DNA of 64,000 bases from Microbacterium schleiferi (GTDB lineage: Bacteria; Actinomycetota; Actinomycetes; Actinomycetales; Microbacteriaceae). The stretch is taken from the NCBI RefSeq assembly GCF_015565955.1, contig NZ_CP064760.1:434001-498000 (forward strand). The letters run 5' to 3'. Shown here in pieces: positions 55,414-64,000 of the stretch; the first letter of the stretch is position 1, and every line of letters begins with the position of its first letter. Below the pieces are notes generated by a model. The model had not been told where the DNA came from. It saw nothing but the letters and a program-made list of their open reading frames with translations, and did no database searches. Position numbers and translations under genes: made by a program.

Positions 55414-55669
55414 CTTTCCATGATGCGCTCGGTGCACGCAGGTTGCCAGGGCAACCCATCCGGTCAACGCAGGATTGCGATCATCGGCACACCAGCGGAT
55501 GAACGGTGGCTGTGGAGGAACCGAGCTTCCTGAAGAAACCGGCGGAGTAGGTGCTCTGCGTACAGCTCCACTTCAGCGCGTAGTGAGGTGTTGTCCTCAT
55601 GAATGCACGCGCCGGTGGGAGCACTATCCGGCCCCGGCACCTCACCGAGACGTTGCGGAAGAGTCGGCC

Positions 55670-56980
55670 CTACGGGCGGCCCATGCCGTAATAGGTCCAG
55701 CCGGCGGCGCGCCAGGCGGCGGCATCCAGGCAGTTGCGTCCGTCGATGATGACCCGCCCCTCGGTGAGGGTCGAGACATGCTCTGGGGGCATCTGCCGGC
55801 GGTACTCGTCCCACTCGGTCACGACAACCACCGCGTCGGACGACCGCAGGGCTTCGTCGCGGTCGGCCACGTAGTTCAGCTGCGGATGCTTCGCTTGAGC
55901 GTTCGCGATCGCTTCGGGGTCGGTGACCGTCACCCACGCGCCCAGTCCATGTAGGCGCACGGCGACATCGAGGGCGGGGGAGTCGCGGATGTCGTCGCTG
56001 TGCGGCTTGAACGCCGCACCGAGCACCGTGACGTTCTTCTTGAACACGGATCCGCCGAGGCCGTCGACCACGAGCTGCACGGCCCGGTCACGGCGCCGCA
56101 TGTTGATCTCGTCGATCTGGCGCAGGAACGCGATCGATTCGCCGCGGCCGAGCTCTTCGGCGCGGGCCGAGAAGGCACGGATGTCTTTGGGCAGGCATCC
56201 GCCACCGAAACCGATACCGGCGCCGAGGAACTTGCGCCCGATCCGGTCGTCATGACCGATCGCGTCGGCGAGCTGGGTGACGTCGGCGCCGACGACCTCG
56301 GCGATCTCGGCCATCGCATTGATGAACGAGATCTTGGTCGCGAGGAACGCGTTGGCCGAGACCTTCACGAGCTCGGCGGTGGCGAGGTCGGTGACGATGA
56401 ACGGCGTGCCCTTGGCAACCGGCGGCGCGTAGACCTCTTTCAGGATGTCGACCGCGGCGGCTCCCTCATCCGTCGAAGGTACGCCGACGACGAGCCGGTC
56501 GGGGTCGATCGTGTCTTGCACGGCCCATCCCTCGCGGAGGAACTCGGGGTTCCACACGAGCGTGGCGCCCGCAGCCTCGACGCGTGGCGTCAGCTCGGCT
56601 GCGGTGCCGACGGGAACCGTCGACTTGCCCGCGACGATGTCGCCCGCGGAGAGATAGGGCACGAGTGCGTCGACAGCGGCGTTCACGTAGGTGAGGTCTG
56701 CGCCATAGCCGTCGCGCTGCTGTGGGGTTCCGACACCGATGAAGTGAACTTTTGCGCCCTTGGCTTCGGCCATGTCGGTCGTGAAGCGCAGGCGACCGGA
56801 TGCCACGCCCTCGGCAAGGATCTCAGGGAGTCCTGGCTCGAAGAACGGCGCCTCGCCCTTCGACAGCGCGTCGATCTTGCGCTGGTCGACGTCGATGCCG
56901 ACGACCTCGTGACCGATGGATGCCATGGCCGCCGCGTGGACGGCTCCGAGGTATCCGCATCCGATGACAGAAAGGCGCAT
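55670..56980 (-). CDS. UDP-glucose 6-dehydrogenase
   Basis: 436 residues. The N-terminal Rossmann domain (SVIGCGYLGAVHAAAMASIGHEVVGID), the central domain with FGGGCLPKDIRAF (the catalytic Cys) and the C-terminal UDP-binding domain (VLGAAFKPHSDDIRDSP) are complete. It oxidises UDP-glucose to UDP-glucuronate with two NAD+, supplying acidic sugar for the polysaccharide made by the adjacent genes. ATG 56980 has GGAG upstream; longer in-frame reads look non-coding. Confidence 0.93.
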   Translation of the reverse strand: MRLSVIGCGYLGAVHAAAMASIGHEVVGIDVDQRKIDALSKGEAPFFEPGLPEILAEGVASGRLRFTTDMAEAKGAKVHFIGVGTPQQRDGYGADLTYVNAAVDALVPYLSAGDIVAGKSTVPVGTAAELTPRVEAAGATLVWNPEFLREGWAVQDTIDPDRLVVGVPSTDEGAAAVDILKEVYAPPVAKGTPFIVTDLATAELVKVSANAFLATKISFINAMAEIAEVVGADVTQLADAIGHDDRIGRKFLGAGIGFGGGCLPKDIRAFSARAEELGRGESIAFLRQIDEINMRRRDRAVQLVVDGLGGSVFKKNVTVLGAAFKPHSDDIRDSPALDVAVRLHGLGAWVTVTDPEAIANAQAKHPQLNYVADRDEALRSSDAVVVVTEWDEYRRQMPPEHVSTLTEGRVIIDGRNCLDAAAWRAAGWTYYGMGRP

Positions 56981-57015
56981 TAGTTCTCCGCGTCGTGGTT
57001 TTCGGTAAGGGAAGG

Positions 57016-58575
57016 TCAGTGGGCGGTTTCGCCAGGTGCGATGACTGCGCGGGCGGTCTTGAACAGGATCGCAATGTCGCCCGCGAGGGTCCAGTTCTCT
57101 ACGTAGTAGAGGTCGAGCCTCACTGCCGCATCCCAGTCGAGCGCCGATCGGCCGCTCACCTGCCACAGGCCGGTGATGCCTGGCCGCGTGAGTAGTCTCC
57201 GCTTCGCGGCCTCCGAGTACAGCGCGACCTCTGCGGCGATCTGCGGTCGTGGGCCGACGAGACTCATGGAGCCACCGATCACATTAAAGATCTGAGGCAG
57301 TTCATCGAGCGAGTACTTGCGAATGAACCGGCCCACGGGTGTGATGCGAGGGTCGTCCTTCACCTTGAAGAGCGGCTTCTCGCTCGTTCCTTGAGCCTCC
57401 AGGAGTGCCTTCAACTCTTTGTCGGCGCCGACGCGCATCGAACGGAACTTGAGCATCCGGAAGGGTTCGCCCTTCATCCCGATTCGCTCGGACTTGTAGA
57501 GGATAGGGCCCACGCTTGTCCAACTGACCGCTATCGCGACGATCAGCAGTATCGGCGAAATGAGAATCGCGATGCCGGTGGCGGCGACGAGATCGAAAGA
57601 GCGCTTGAGAAGTCGCTGACCGAGGCTGAAGCGTGGCGTTTCGACGTGGATCAGGGGAAGGCCTGACACGGGGCGGATGTGGATTCTCGGGCCTGCGATG
57701 TCAACGAGGCTCGGAGCGAGCACGAGATGCTGCTTCCCGGCCTCCAGGCTCCACGAAATCTGCTTGACCTTGTCGGGCGGCAGTTCGTCGGCGCTCGTCA
57801 CGGCGACGGTGTCGGCACGGGTCGCTGCAACTGCTCGTTCCACCCCGTCGACATTGCCCATGACTGGCACGCCGGTGCCCGGAATCGTGTCAGCGACGCG
57901 GCCAGAAGGAACGCAAGCCCCCACAACGCGGTAGCCGGCCCGCGGGTTTCGCTGCAGCTCCGAAGCAATCTGTGCGACAGAGGGTTCGGAGCCGACGAGG
58001 AGGACGCGGGACATGTACTGGCCGTTATATCGCTTTGCGAAGAGCCAGTGTCGCCACAGCCAGCGGACAAGCACGAGCATGCAAATGCCGAGGGGCAAGC
58101 TGATGAGGAGATATCCTCGGGCGATATCGATCTGGAACAGGAATGCCACGATCGCGATGACACCGAACAGGCGGATGCTGGAGTCGATTACTCGGATGTA
58201 CTCCGTCGACCCGGTGCCGATTACCCGGTAGCTGCGAGAGTCTGAGAGCGACAGCACCCACCACCACACCAACACAATGATCGCTGAGGCGAACCAGTAC
58301 GAGATGGCACTGAAGCGCCCGTCAAGCGCGAGGGACAGTGCGGCGTTGCCGGTTCCGAACCAGAAGATCTGGGTTCCGTAGACTACCCAGATGAGGGTCA
58401 CCAGATCGCTCACCCATAACCTTCGAGTGAATCGGGGCTGCCAACGCTGGGGCGATCCGTTCTTGACCGTCAGGACTGAACCTGTGCTGGTCGTGATGGT
58501 CTGGCGTGGAGGGATGCTCCCAGGTGCTTGGCCCGTTACCTGGTCGTGGGAAAGGACCTGAGAATGTTCTGCCAT
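57016..58575 (-). CDS. Polyprenyl-phosphate sugar-1-phosphate transferase (WcaJ/CpsE-like)
   Basis: 519 residues. Four N-terminal membrane helices, a CoA-binding-like domain (VLLVGSEPSVAQIASELQR) and the catalytic C-domain with KRSFDLVAATGIAILISPILL, FRMLKFRSMRVGADKE, DDPRITPVGRFIRKYSLDELPQ (read in parts), SLVGPRPQ and RPGITGLWQVSGRS. All motifs of the large phosphoglycosyl transferases are kept. It should start the polysaccharide on undecaprenyl phosphate. ATG 58575 follows GGAG by six bases. Paralogue of 14006-15427. Confidence 0.92.
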   Translation of the reverse strand: MAEHSQVLSHDQVTGQAPGSIPPRQTITTSTGSVLTVKNGSPQRWQPRFTRRLWVSDLVTLIWVVYGTQIFWFGTGNAALSLALDGRFSAISYWFASAIIVLVWWWVLSLSDSRSYRVIGTGSTEYIRVIDSSIRLFGVIAIVAFLFQIDIARGYLLISLPLGICMLVLVRWLWRHWLFAKRYNGQYMSRVLLVGSEPSVAQIASELQRNPRAGYRVVGACVPSGRVADTIPGTGVPVMGNVDGVERAVAATRADTVAVTSADELPPDKVKQISWSLEAGKQHLVLAPSLVDIAGPRIHIRPVSGLPLIHVETPRFSLGQRLLKRSFDLVAATGIAILISPILLIVAIAVSWTSVGPILYKSERIGMKGEPFRMLKFRSMRVGADKELKALLEAQGTSEKPLFKVKDDPRITPVGRFIRKYSLDELPQIFNVIGGSMSLVGPRPQIAAEVALYSEAAKRRLLTRPGITGLWQVSGRSALDWDAAVRLDLYYVENWTLAGDIAILFKTARAVIAPGETAH

Positions 58576-58912
58576 GCCCGTCCGCTCCTGCCTCGTTCGC
58601 GGTGCTGAAGTTACCACGACAATGTTTCCTTATTGGGTCGTCCGATCTCGGCGGAACGATCCACCGCGAGGTTGCACGAGGTCCGTCAGGTTCCGGCTGG
58701 CCGCGGCCCTCGGGAGACGCTCGGAGGCTGAGCCTCGATTCCGCTTGACGCCTTGGAGACACAACTCTTAGACAGGTGAGCACTGAAGGTGACACACTTA
58801 CTCGAGCTAGAACCCGTGCCGCAGCCAGGGCGGCTTCGTTTCCGGCGTATTCCGAACCGGCTGGTTGGATGCTGCGCTGGATGAACCAAATGCGACGAGA
58901 AAGCGAGAATTC
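58576..58912. other. Divergent intergenic region
   Basis: About 340 bases between the sugar transferase and the polymerase. No coding sequence that I can support. It holds a possible plus-strand promoter at 58745-58774, and is visibly less GC-rich than its surroundings. Confidence 0.6.
58745..58774 (+). promoter_or_regulatory. Candidate promoter for the polymerase gene
   Basis: TTGACG (58745-58750), an 18-base spacer and TAGACA (58769-58774). The -35 is good and the -10 is weak. It lies about 140 bases before the chosen start. Confidence 0.35.
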
Positions 58913-60292
58913 GTGACCCACGGCCGGCTCCCGCGCTTCGCTGGACAGTCCGGGGAGGCTCGGCAGAAGCCGACGCCTGGCCAAGCGACCCCTAGAGATG
59001 CAGGGAATCGCAAGGAGTTCACGTGGTTCCGCCGTGTTATGGGATTCACGGCGTCGATACCTATGTTGCCGCAGTTTGGGGTCGGAGTTCCGTTATCTGT
59101 CATCGTCGCTATCCCCGCGGCGCTATCCAGACGCACGTCTCCGAGGCCAAGATTTCTCGCGTTCTTCGTCGTCATCTCTCTGCTTAGCGTGCTCGTCACC
59201 TGGGTAAGTGCGTCAGTCAACGCGGTTCCGCTCCCGACAGCGATCATCGGCCATGCGATGGTCTTCGCTGTGACCTTGATCGCCTACGGCGTGATCGCTC
59301 GATCGACGGGAGAGGCCGCGCAACTCGTCTTCTGGTTCTATCTCGGCTATTTGGGGTACGTACTTTTCCTACTGCCCGATGCCCGCGTCTTCAATCTTGG
59401 TGTTGAAGGATTCTGGAAGTTTGGCGTCGGGACGCCCGTCACTGTGCTCGTCGTATACCTGACCATATTGGCCGGTGCGGCGCCGATGGTTGTGGCGGGC
59501 GTCATGACCATTCTCGGCTCCCTATCGTTTTCGGTCGGGTTCCGAGCCCTCGGATTGGCGTGCTTCGTCGCCGTGTTTGTGATAGCTATCCGTGGCCTTG
59601 CGGGACGTCGCCACGGAGTTGCAACCATTGTGTTAACGGGGGCTGCGCTGGTCTTCCTCGTATGGGCTCTTCAGCAGGCGGTCGTTTCAGGATGGTTCGG
59701 TGCAGACGTCGCTGCGCGAACCGCTGCGCAAACCGAAGAGAACGGCGGCCCTGCAATTCTGGGCGGCCGGTCAGAGCCCCCGCTATCGTGGGCCGCCATT
59801 GTCCTTCGACCGATCCTCGGGTGGGGCAATGCGCAGTATCTGGACGCGTCTGCGGTGTCTCTGGGTGTTGAGTATGCTCAACGCCTCGGCATGGGTGACG
59901 AATCAAACTTCATCGGCTACTGGATCCGGCGCGACGGGTTCGTTTCGCTTCATTCAATGGTGCTGGGCACGTGGGTCGAAGGTGGCCCGATTGCGGCTCT
60001 GTTTCCGGCTTCGCTCGCGGTGATGTTTGCGGTTGCGGCAGTCCTCGTGAGTGGCAAGTGGGCCCCACTTGTCACTCTGGTCGGGGTGAAGACCACGTGG
60101 GACCTCTTGTTCTCTCCCTGGTCTAGTAACCGAGGTGCGCAGCTAGCCGTTGTAACGATCCTCTGCCTTCTCGCTCTCGCCGAGTACGCCCGGTCAAAGG
60201 AGCCGCACGCCTCGCTTCGGCGGAATCGAAGACGAAGGGGCGATGGCGATCATGCTGTTGCTTCGCGGATCGACATGCGAACCCGCGCATAG
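58913..60292 (+). CDS. O-antigen ligase/polymerase-like (Wzy-type) membrane protein
   Basis: About 459 residues with about ten membrane helices (for example FLAFFVVISLLSVLVTWVS and VATIVLTGAALVFLVWAL) and a large outside loop between helices (GGRSEPPLSWAAIVLRPILGW), the usual layout of Wzy/O-antigen ligase proteins. It would link repeat units carried on undecaprenyl pyrophosphate. Start uncertain: GTG 58913 or a TTG 48 bases earlier; an ATG at 59039 is too far inside. The C-terminus ends shortly before an IS3 element, apparently intact. Confidence 0.82.
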   Translation: MTHGRLPRFAGQSGEARQKPTPGQATPRDAGNRKEFTWFRRVMGFTASIPMLPQFGVGVPLSVIVAIPAALSRRTSPRPRFLAFFVVISLLSVLVTWVSASVNAVPLPTAIIGHAMVFAVTLIAYGVIARSTGEAAQLVFWFYLGYLGYVLFLLPDARVFNLGVEGFWKFGVGTPVTVLVVYLTILAGAAPMVVAGVMTILGSLSFSVGFRALGLACFVAVFVIAIRGLAGRRHGVATIVLTGAALVFLVWALQQAVVSGWFGADVAARTAAQTEENGGPAILGGRSEPPLSWAAIVLRPILGWGNAQYLDASAVSLGVEYAQRLGMGDESNFIGYWIRRDGFVSLHSMVLGTWVEGGPIAALFPASLAVMFAVAAVLVSGKWAPLVTLVGVKTTWDLLFSPWSSNRGAQLAVVTILCLLALAEYARSKEPHASLRRNRRRRGDGDHAVASRIDMRTRA

Positions 60293-60388
60293 CGGTGTCT
60301 TCTATGTGATGAGGGGAGCGTTCAGAGCGAATGGCACGAGTTCCTGTGGGGCAGCCGGAAAGTGTCAAGGCGGGTGAGACAGATTCCG

Positions 60389-61456
60389 TCAGGCGGTCTG
60401 TATGAGGGCCTCCTGTGAGGGCTGGTTGATCCAGGCGGCCTCGGGCAGCTTGGGCGCCTGGGGTCGGCGGTGGCCGAAGCGCTCGGGACGGGCGGCGTAG
60501 GCCGCGTCCAGGGTGGCCTGGCGCTGGGCGCGGACCTGCCCGGCGGTGCCGAAGTGGACGCTGGCGGGGGTGTGCAGCCCGATCCCGCAGTGGCGGTGCT
60601 CGTGGTTGTAGTAGGCGAAGAACTGCTCGGCGAACGCGCCGGCGTCGGCCAGGGACCCGAAGCGCTCGGGGAAGACCGGGGCGTACTTCAGCGTCTTGAA
60701 CGCCGCCTCGCTGTAAGGGTTGTCGTTCGACACGTGCGGGCGGGAGTGCGACCTGGCCACCCCGAGGTCGACGAGCAGCTGAGCGACCGGTTTGGAGGTC
60801 ATCGAGGTCCCGCGGTCGGCGTGGATCGCCTCCGGCACGCCATGGATGCCCATGGCGTGCTCGAGCAGGTTCTTGGCGATCTCGGCGTCCTCGCGGGCCG
60901 CGATGGTCCAGCCCACGACGAACCTGGAGAAGATGTCGAGCACGACGTACAGGTCGTAGTACACGCCCCGCTCCGGCCCCTTGAGCTTTGTGATGTCCCA
61001 ACTCCACACCTGCCCCGGCGCCGTCGCGACGAGCTCGGGCCGGGTCCGGGGCGGGTGGCTCGCCTGCCGGCGCCGTTCCCCGGCCATGTCGTGCTCGCGC
61101 AGGATCCGGTGCATCGTGGACATCGAGCACAGGTAGGTGCCCTCGTCCAGCAGCGTGGCCCAGACCTGGGCGACCGACTTGTCCGCGAACCGCTGGCTGG
61201 TCAACACGGCCAGCACGTGGGCCCGCTCGGCGGCGGACAGCTTGTTCGCCGGTGCCGGCCGCGGTGTCCGTGGACGTGGCGGTGGCGGGTTCTTGGCCCG
61301 GTAGTGACTGGCGCGGGAGCGACCCAGCAGCGCGCACGCAGCCGCGGTGCCGACGTGCTCGGCCAGCCCGTCGACGGCCGGGTTGATCACCGCGGCGACC
61401 GCGGCGGCTTGTCCGCGCTCTCGGAGAGCGTCTCCAAGAGCGCGTGTGCTTTTCCC
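60389..61456 (-). CDS. IS3-family transposase OrfB (rve integrase domain)
   Basis: The DDE domain is visible: WSWDITKLKGPERGVYYD (first Asp), EAIHADRGTSMTSKPV (second Asp) and NDNPYSEAAFKTLK (Glu). An HTH_21 region precedes it (LSAAERAHVLAVL). It is reached by a -1 frameshift from OrfA near 61450-61456. Confidence 0.9.
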   Translation of the reverse strand, partial: GKSTRALGDALRERGQAAAVAAVINPAVDGLAEHVGTAAACALLGRSRASHYRAKNPPPPRPRTPRPAPANKLSAAERAHVLAVLTSQRFADKSVAQVWATLLDEGTYLCSMSTMHRILREHDMAGERRRQASHPPRTRPELVATAPGQVWSWDITKLKGPERGVYYDLYVVLDIFSRFVVGWTIAAREDAEIAKNLLEHAMGIHGVPEAIHADRGTSMTSKPVAQLLVDLGVARSHSRPHVSNDNPYSEAAFKTLKYAPVFPERFGSLADAGAFAEQFFAYYNHEHRHCGIGLHTPASVHFGTAGQVRAQRQATLDAAYAARPERFGHRRPQAPKLPEAAWINQPSQEALIQTA

Positions 61457-61749
61457 ATCAGGTCCAGCGCCGCCCTGGTCTTGGCCAGCTCGGCCTCGGC
61501 CTTCTCCGCCCGGGCCCGTAGCGCCTGCAGCTCCCGCTCGCGCCGGTCCCGCGGCTTGCTGCCCAGCCCGGACAGCGAGCCGGCGGCCGCGGCCTTGCGC
61601 CACTCGATGATGTGGGAGGTGTACAGGCCCTCCCGGCGCAGGATCTCCCCACGCCCAGAGCGGTCCGCGGCGTCGTACTCGGCCAGGATCGCCGCTTTGA
61701 ACTCGGCGGTGAACGTCCGCCTCTTGGGCCGGTCAGCACGAGGAGCCAT
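61387..61749 (-). CDS. IS3-family transposase OrfA (HTH protein)
   Basis: An HTH_Tnp_1-type N-terminus (RRTFTAEFKAAILAEYDAA) and a leucine-zipper-like coil (ERELQALRARAEKAEAEL). GGGAAAA on the minus strand (61450-61456) in the phase G-GGA-AAA is a standard slippery heptamer for the -1 shift to OrfB. ATG 61749 or the earlier ATG 61791 could start it. Confidence 0.88.
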   Translation of the reverse strand: MAPRADRPKRRTFTAEFKAAILAEYDAADRSGRGEILRREGLYTSHIIEWRKAAAAGSLSGLGSKPRDRRERELQALRARAEKAEAELAKTRAALDLMGKAHALLETLSESADKPPRSPR

Positions 61750-61795
61750 AGCCCCATCATCGGTGCCGACGTCAGCAACCGTCATCGTCATCTCA

Positions 61796-62154
61796 GTATT
61801 GGTCCGTTCTCGCCCCGTGCAGTGCGAAGGTCAGCAGTGCTGGTGTCTCACCCCATCCTGACGCACAGGGAGCGACTCGCAAGTATTTCGAGATCCGGCC
61901 GATGGATGATGGCTACGTCAGTGATCCGGACCGAACGTCTGACTCTCGGCAACCTTTGGTCCTTCATCGCTCGGGTGCGAAGAGTTCACACGATCGTATT
62001 GCGGTTACGTCATTCTCTTCCGTTGCGCATTGCTAGCATTCCCTAGGGAAGCGCGCTGAGGCGAAGACGGGCAACCGACGGCCGCCCAGCTGGGATTGCT
62101 GGAGCGCGCCCCCGCTCGGGCTTCCACAACTCACTGCCCCTGACCTGGAGCGAT
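61796..62154. other. Intergenic region right of IS3
   Basis: About 360 bases with no gene I can support. It has lower GC than the flanks. TTGCG words and TAGCAT near 62030 could be promoter elements for the pyruvyl transferase gene. It may also contain decayed sequence separated by the insertion. Confidence 0.5.
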
Positions 62155-63282
62155 ATGAAGCCCCGAACCGTCGGTGTGATCACAATCGTCGACCTGAAGA
62201 ACTATGGGAATCGGCTTCAGAACTATGCCGTCCACCAGCTGTACGCTGACCGCGGCGTCAAGGCGACCACGATAGAGTTCACCGATTTCCCGTTGCGGTC
62301 GGCTGCTCGAGGCGCCTACTACCGCGGCTTCAAAGACTTGCGTGACAGTGGGGTCGTCGCTGGCCGGTCCAGCCGATTCGCGGAGTTCACAAGAACAATG
62401 ACCCCGACGCGTTCTATGTCCTTGCGTCACTTCTCCTCGCGACTCGGTGACTTCGACTTCTACTCGGTTGGAAGTGACCAGGTCTGGAACCCGAACGACA
62501 GGCGGCTGGGTGGGATTCCTTCCGGTGAGCAGTGCCTTGCAGGAGTGGACAGAGGGCGGAAAGTTGCACTCGCGCCTAGCTTTGGGCTGTCGACCATCCC
62601 CTCCGAGTGGCGGGAAAGGTATTCTCGATGGCTCGCAGACTTCGGATCTCTATCGGTCAGAGAGTCTGAGGGTGCGCAACTGGTCGAGGAGATGATCGGG
62701 CGCAGGCCCGAGGTACTCATCGACCCGACTATGGCGCTCCCCACGGAGCGCTGGGTCGCTCTGCAGCGGGAGAACACCGCCGTTCGCGGACCGTATCTCT
62801 TGACGCTTCTACTTGGTGGAAGTCATGATCGTCGCCGCGAGGAGCTTCAGTTGTTCGCTCGTTCGCAGTCGCTCCAATTGGTGGACCTTGCGAATCCCCG
62901 TGACCCCGTCACGGCGCGGACTGGGCCTCGCGAGTTCGTCTCGCTCGTGAACGGCGCCGAGCTAGTGGTGACCGACTCGTTCCACTGCAGCGTGTTTGCT
63001 TTCATGCTGGATACACCCCTCGCAATCGTGCCGCGCCGCGGGCCGGGCGGGAGTATGTCGTCCCGTATATCGACACTCGCTAGCACTTTTGGTCTGGGCA
63101 ACCGCCTCGTCCGTGAAGACCAAGGACCGCTGGATACCGCGTTGTTGAGCCATGACTATCGCGAGGGGACCGCCGTCCTCGAGCGCAAACGTGACCAGTT
63201 CATGAGTTACCTCGACTCTGAGATACATCGCGTGTCGGCGGCGGATGGTGCACCGAGCGTTCACGAGGGGGAAAGCCAGTGA
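62155..63282 (+). CDS. Polysaccharide pyruvyl transferase family protein
   Basis: 375 residues, GT-B-like fold. Landmarks are TIVDLKNYGNRLQNYAV, YSVGSDQVWNPNDR, LSVRESEGAQLV, DPTMAL and VVTDSFHCSVFAFM, matching the CsaB/WcaK-type family that adds pyruvate ketal from PEP to polysaccharide sugars. GGAG lies upstream of ATG 62155. It overlaps the next start by four bases (GTGA). Confidence 0.92.
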   Translation: MKPRTVGVITIVDLKNYGNRLQNYAVHQLYADRGVKATTIEFTDFPLRSAARGAYYRGFKDLRDSGVVAGRSSRFAEFTRTMTPTRSMSLRHFSSRLGDFDFYSVGSDQVWNPNDRRLGGIPSGEQCLAGVDRGRKVALAPSFGLSTIPSEWRERYSRWLADFGSLSVRESEGAQLVEEMIGRRPEVLIDPTMALPTERWVALQRENTAVRGPYLLTLLLGGSHDRRREELQLFARSQSLQLVDLANPRDPVTARTGPREFVSLVNGAELVVTDSFHCSVFAFMLDTPLAIVPRRGPGGSMSSRISTLASTFGLGNRLVREDQGPLDTALLSHDYREGTAVLERKRDQFMSYLDSEIHRVSAADGAPSVHEGESQ

Positions 63283-64000
63283 ACGAAGCCGGAAGGTTGA
63301 TGGCTAGCCTCGTCTCAAGCGACCTCGTCGTCGGCTCCGGCGTCTTCGACGTCATGGTTGATGGGGTTAAGACCGAGTTCGACCGGCGAGGAATCCCGGT
63401 ATCGGACGTTAGCGGCCTAAGCCTTAGTGATTCAGATGTTCGCCGCCTTCTGTCCGTGTCAGCATTCTCGCGGCTTGGCATGCGTGAGGACGCCCTCGCC
63501 GCACGACTCTACGGTTCCGAAGAAGGTGCGCGCGTCGACCCAGTAGCGGGCCACGTGGTCGGCGCATATGCGGGAGCCGTCAGTGACGAAGCTCTCCGAG
63601 CGAGCAGTAGCTCCGGAGGGCTGACGACTTGGCTTCTGGGGGAGCTGCTCAGCAGCGGCCGCATCGACGGCGTCATACATTTGAAGCAAAGCCGTGGCGC
63701 GGGACACCCGCTCTTTGAGTACGGCGTCTCGCGAACTTTGGACGAAATCCGCAGCGACGCCAAGACGAAGTACTACCCCGGCCACCTGGGAGCCACGCTT
63801 CCAGAGGTATTGGCGGGCGGTGGGCGCTACGCGCTTGTCGGCATACCCTCGGTGCTCTATGAAGCGAGGCTCGCATGCGAAGCTATGCCTGCGCTCTCCG
63901 AAAGGCTCCCTTACTTCGTCGGCCTAATCTGCGGCCACCAGAAGAGCCGCCACTACGCCGATAGCCTCGGCTGGCAAGTCGGAATCGATCCTGGCGCTTT
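63279..64000 (+). CDS. Coenzyme F420 hydrogenase/dehydrogenase beta-subunit-like protein, 3' end outside window
   Basis: Read directly in the frame of the GTG at 63279 to the window end (240 codons, no stop). The N-terminus has SDLVVGSGVFD; then come ASSSSGGLTTWLLGELLSSGRIDGVI, KYYPGHLGATLPEVLAGGGRYALVGIP and PYFVGLICGHQKS. These match the FrhB family, common in exopolysaccharide loci next to pyruvyl transferases. The usual Cys of GTPCQ reads GIPSVLY, so one iron-sulfur or thiol ligand is missing. Role may be redox processing or modification of the polymer. Confidence 0.8.
   Translation, partial: MNEAGRLMASLVSSDLVVGSGVFDVMVDGVKTEFDRRGIPVSDVSGLSLSDSDVRRLLSVSAFSRLGMREDALAARLYGSEEGARVDPVAGHVVGAYAGAVSDEALRASSSSGGLTTWLLGELLSSGRIDGVIHLKQSRGAGHPLFEYGVSRTLDEIRSDAKTKYYPGHLGATLPEVLAGGGRYALVGIPSVLYEARLACEAMPALSERLPYFVGLICGHQKSRHYADSLGWQVGIDPGA

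Larger units (their letters stand above)
60375..61795 (-). mobile_element. IS3-family insertion sequence
   Basis: About 1.4 kb. It encodes OrfA and OrfB in overlapping frames with a frameshift site. Candidate ends are TGAGA at 60375 and its inverse TCTCA at 61791-61795. No clear target duplication is seen (GGG versus GTA), so the ends are tentative. The element lies between the polymerase and the pyruvyl transferase genes. Confidence 0.85.

Noticed and set aside
55464..55669. Short minus-strand ORF ending HSHRSSAGVPMIAILR
   Set aside because: No start with ribosome site, and the upstream part is a shadow of UDP-glucose dehydrogenase; not enough to call a gene.
1..64000. tRNA, rRNA or tmRNA genes
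   Set aside because: No cloverleaf-like or rRNA-like sequence was recognised on either strand while reading; weak candidates did not keep the T-loop.

Overview
The window looks like chromosome of a high-GC Gram-positive actinobacterium, most likely the family Microbacteriaceae (Microbacterium-like). The reasons are very high GC, frequent GTG starts, leaderless-looking genes with TAGGGT-type -10 boxes, DUF4012, DUF2510, DUF222-HNH and DUF2690 proteins, and Asp-Ala pairs written with the GGATGC context. This is judged from protein families and base use, not from a database search.

Layout. 1-16.3 kb is an envelope and exopolysaccharide flank: a processive family-2 glycosyltransferase, a response regulator with a long Pro/Gly linker, a GH6 glucanase, a DUF4012 protein, a HipA-like kinase, two membrane-anchored receiver-like proteins on either side of a universal stress protein, a CPBP protease, a TrmB/LuxR-like regulator, a sugar-phosphate transferase and an XRE-DUF2690 regulator. 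16.5-44.1 kb is one long, tightly coupled plus-strand block, read here as a type VII-like secretion operon. In order it holds a ~2,000-residue Ig-like/fibronectin surface protein, MoxR, DUF58, a transglutaminase-fold protein without its catalytic residues, a PP2C phosphatase, an FHA protein, a Ser/Thr kinase, an FHA-winged-helix protein, an FHA-bearing EssC/EccC-type ATPase, a WXG100 protein, two larger WXG-domain proteins (one a DUF1023 lipase-like effector candidate), and five accessory proteins. Four of the accessory proteins share a ~40-residue LRV-like module. A von Willebrand A protein (44.1-45.8 kb) converges on the operon.

45.8-51.1 kb has a DUF2510 membrane protein, an NRDE protein, coaBC, a VapBC pair and an unrecognised protein. 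51.1-55.4 kb is an accessory patch with three paralogous membrane/coiled-coil proteins, an HNH endonuclease, a second PIN/Phd pair and a broken ParD/zeta module. From 55.7 kb to the end the polysaccharide locus resumes: UDP-glucose dehydrogenase, a second sugar-phosphate transferase, a Wzy-like polymerase, an IS3 element, a polysaccharide pyruvyl transferase and an F420 hydrogenase beta-subunit-like protein cut by the window edge.

How it may work together. The kinase, phosphatase and FHA proteins could control the ATPase and, through the FHA-winged-helix protein, transcription. A shared 18-bp near-palindrome lies upstream of the giant gene, the WXG100 gene and the vWA gene, with matching spacing to a -10-like hexamer, so the three units may form one regulon. 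Eleven genes need small length corrections in G/C runs to read through (17 sites). I read these mainly as base-calling errors and annotate the restored genes.
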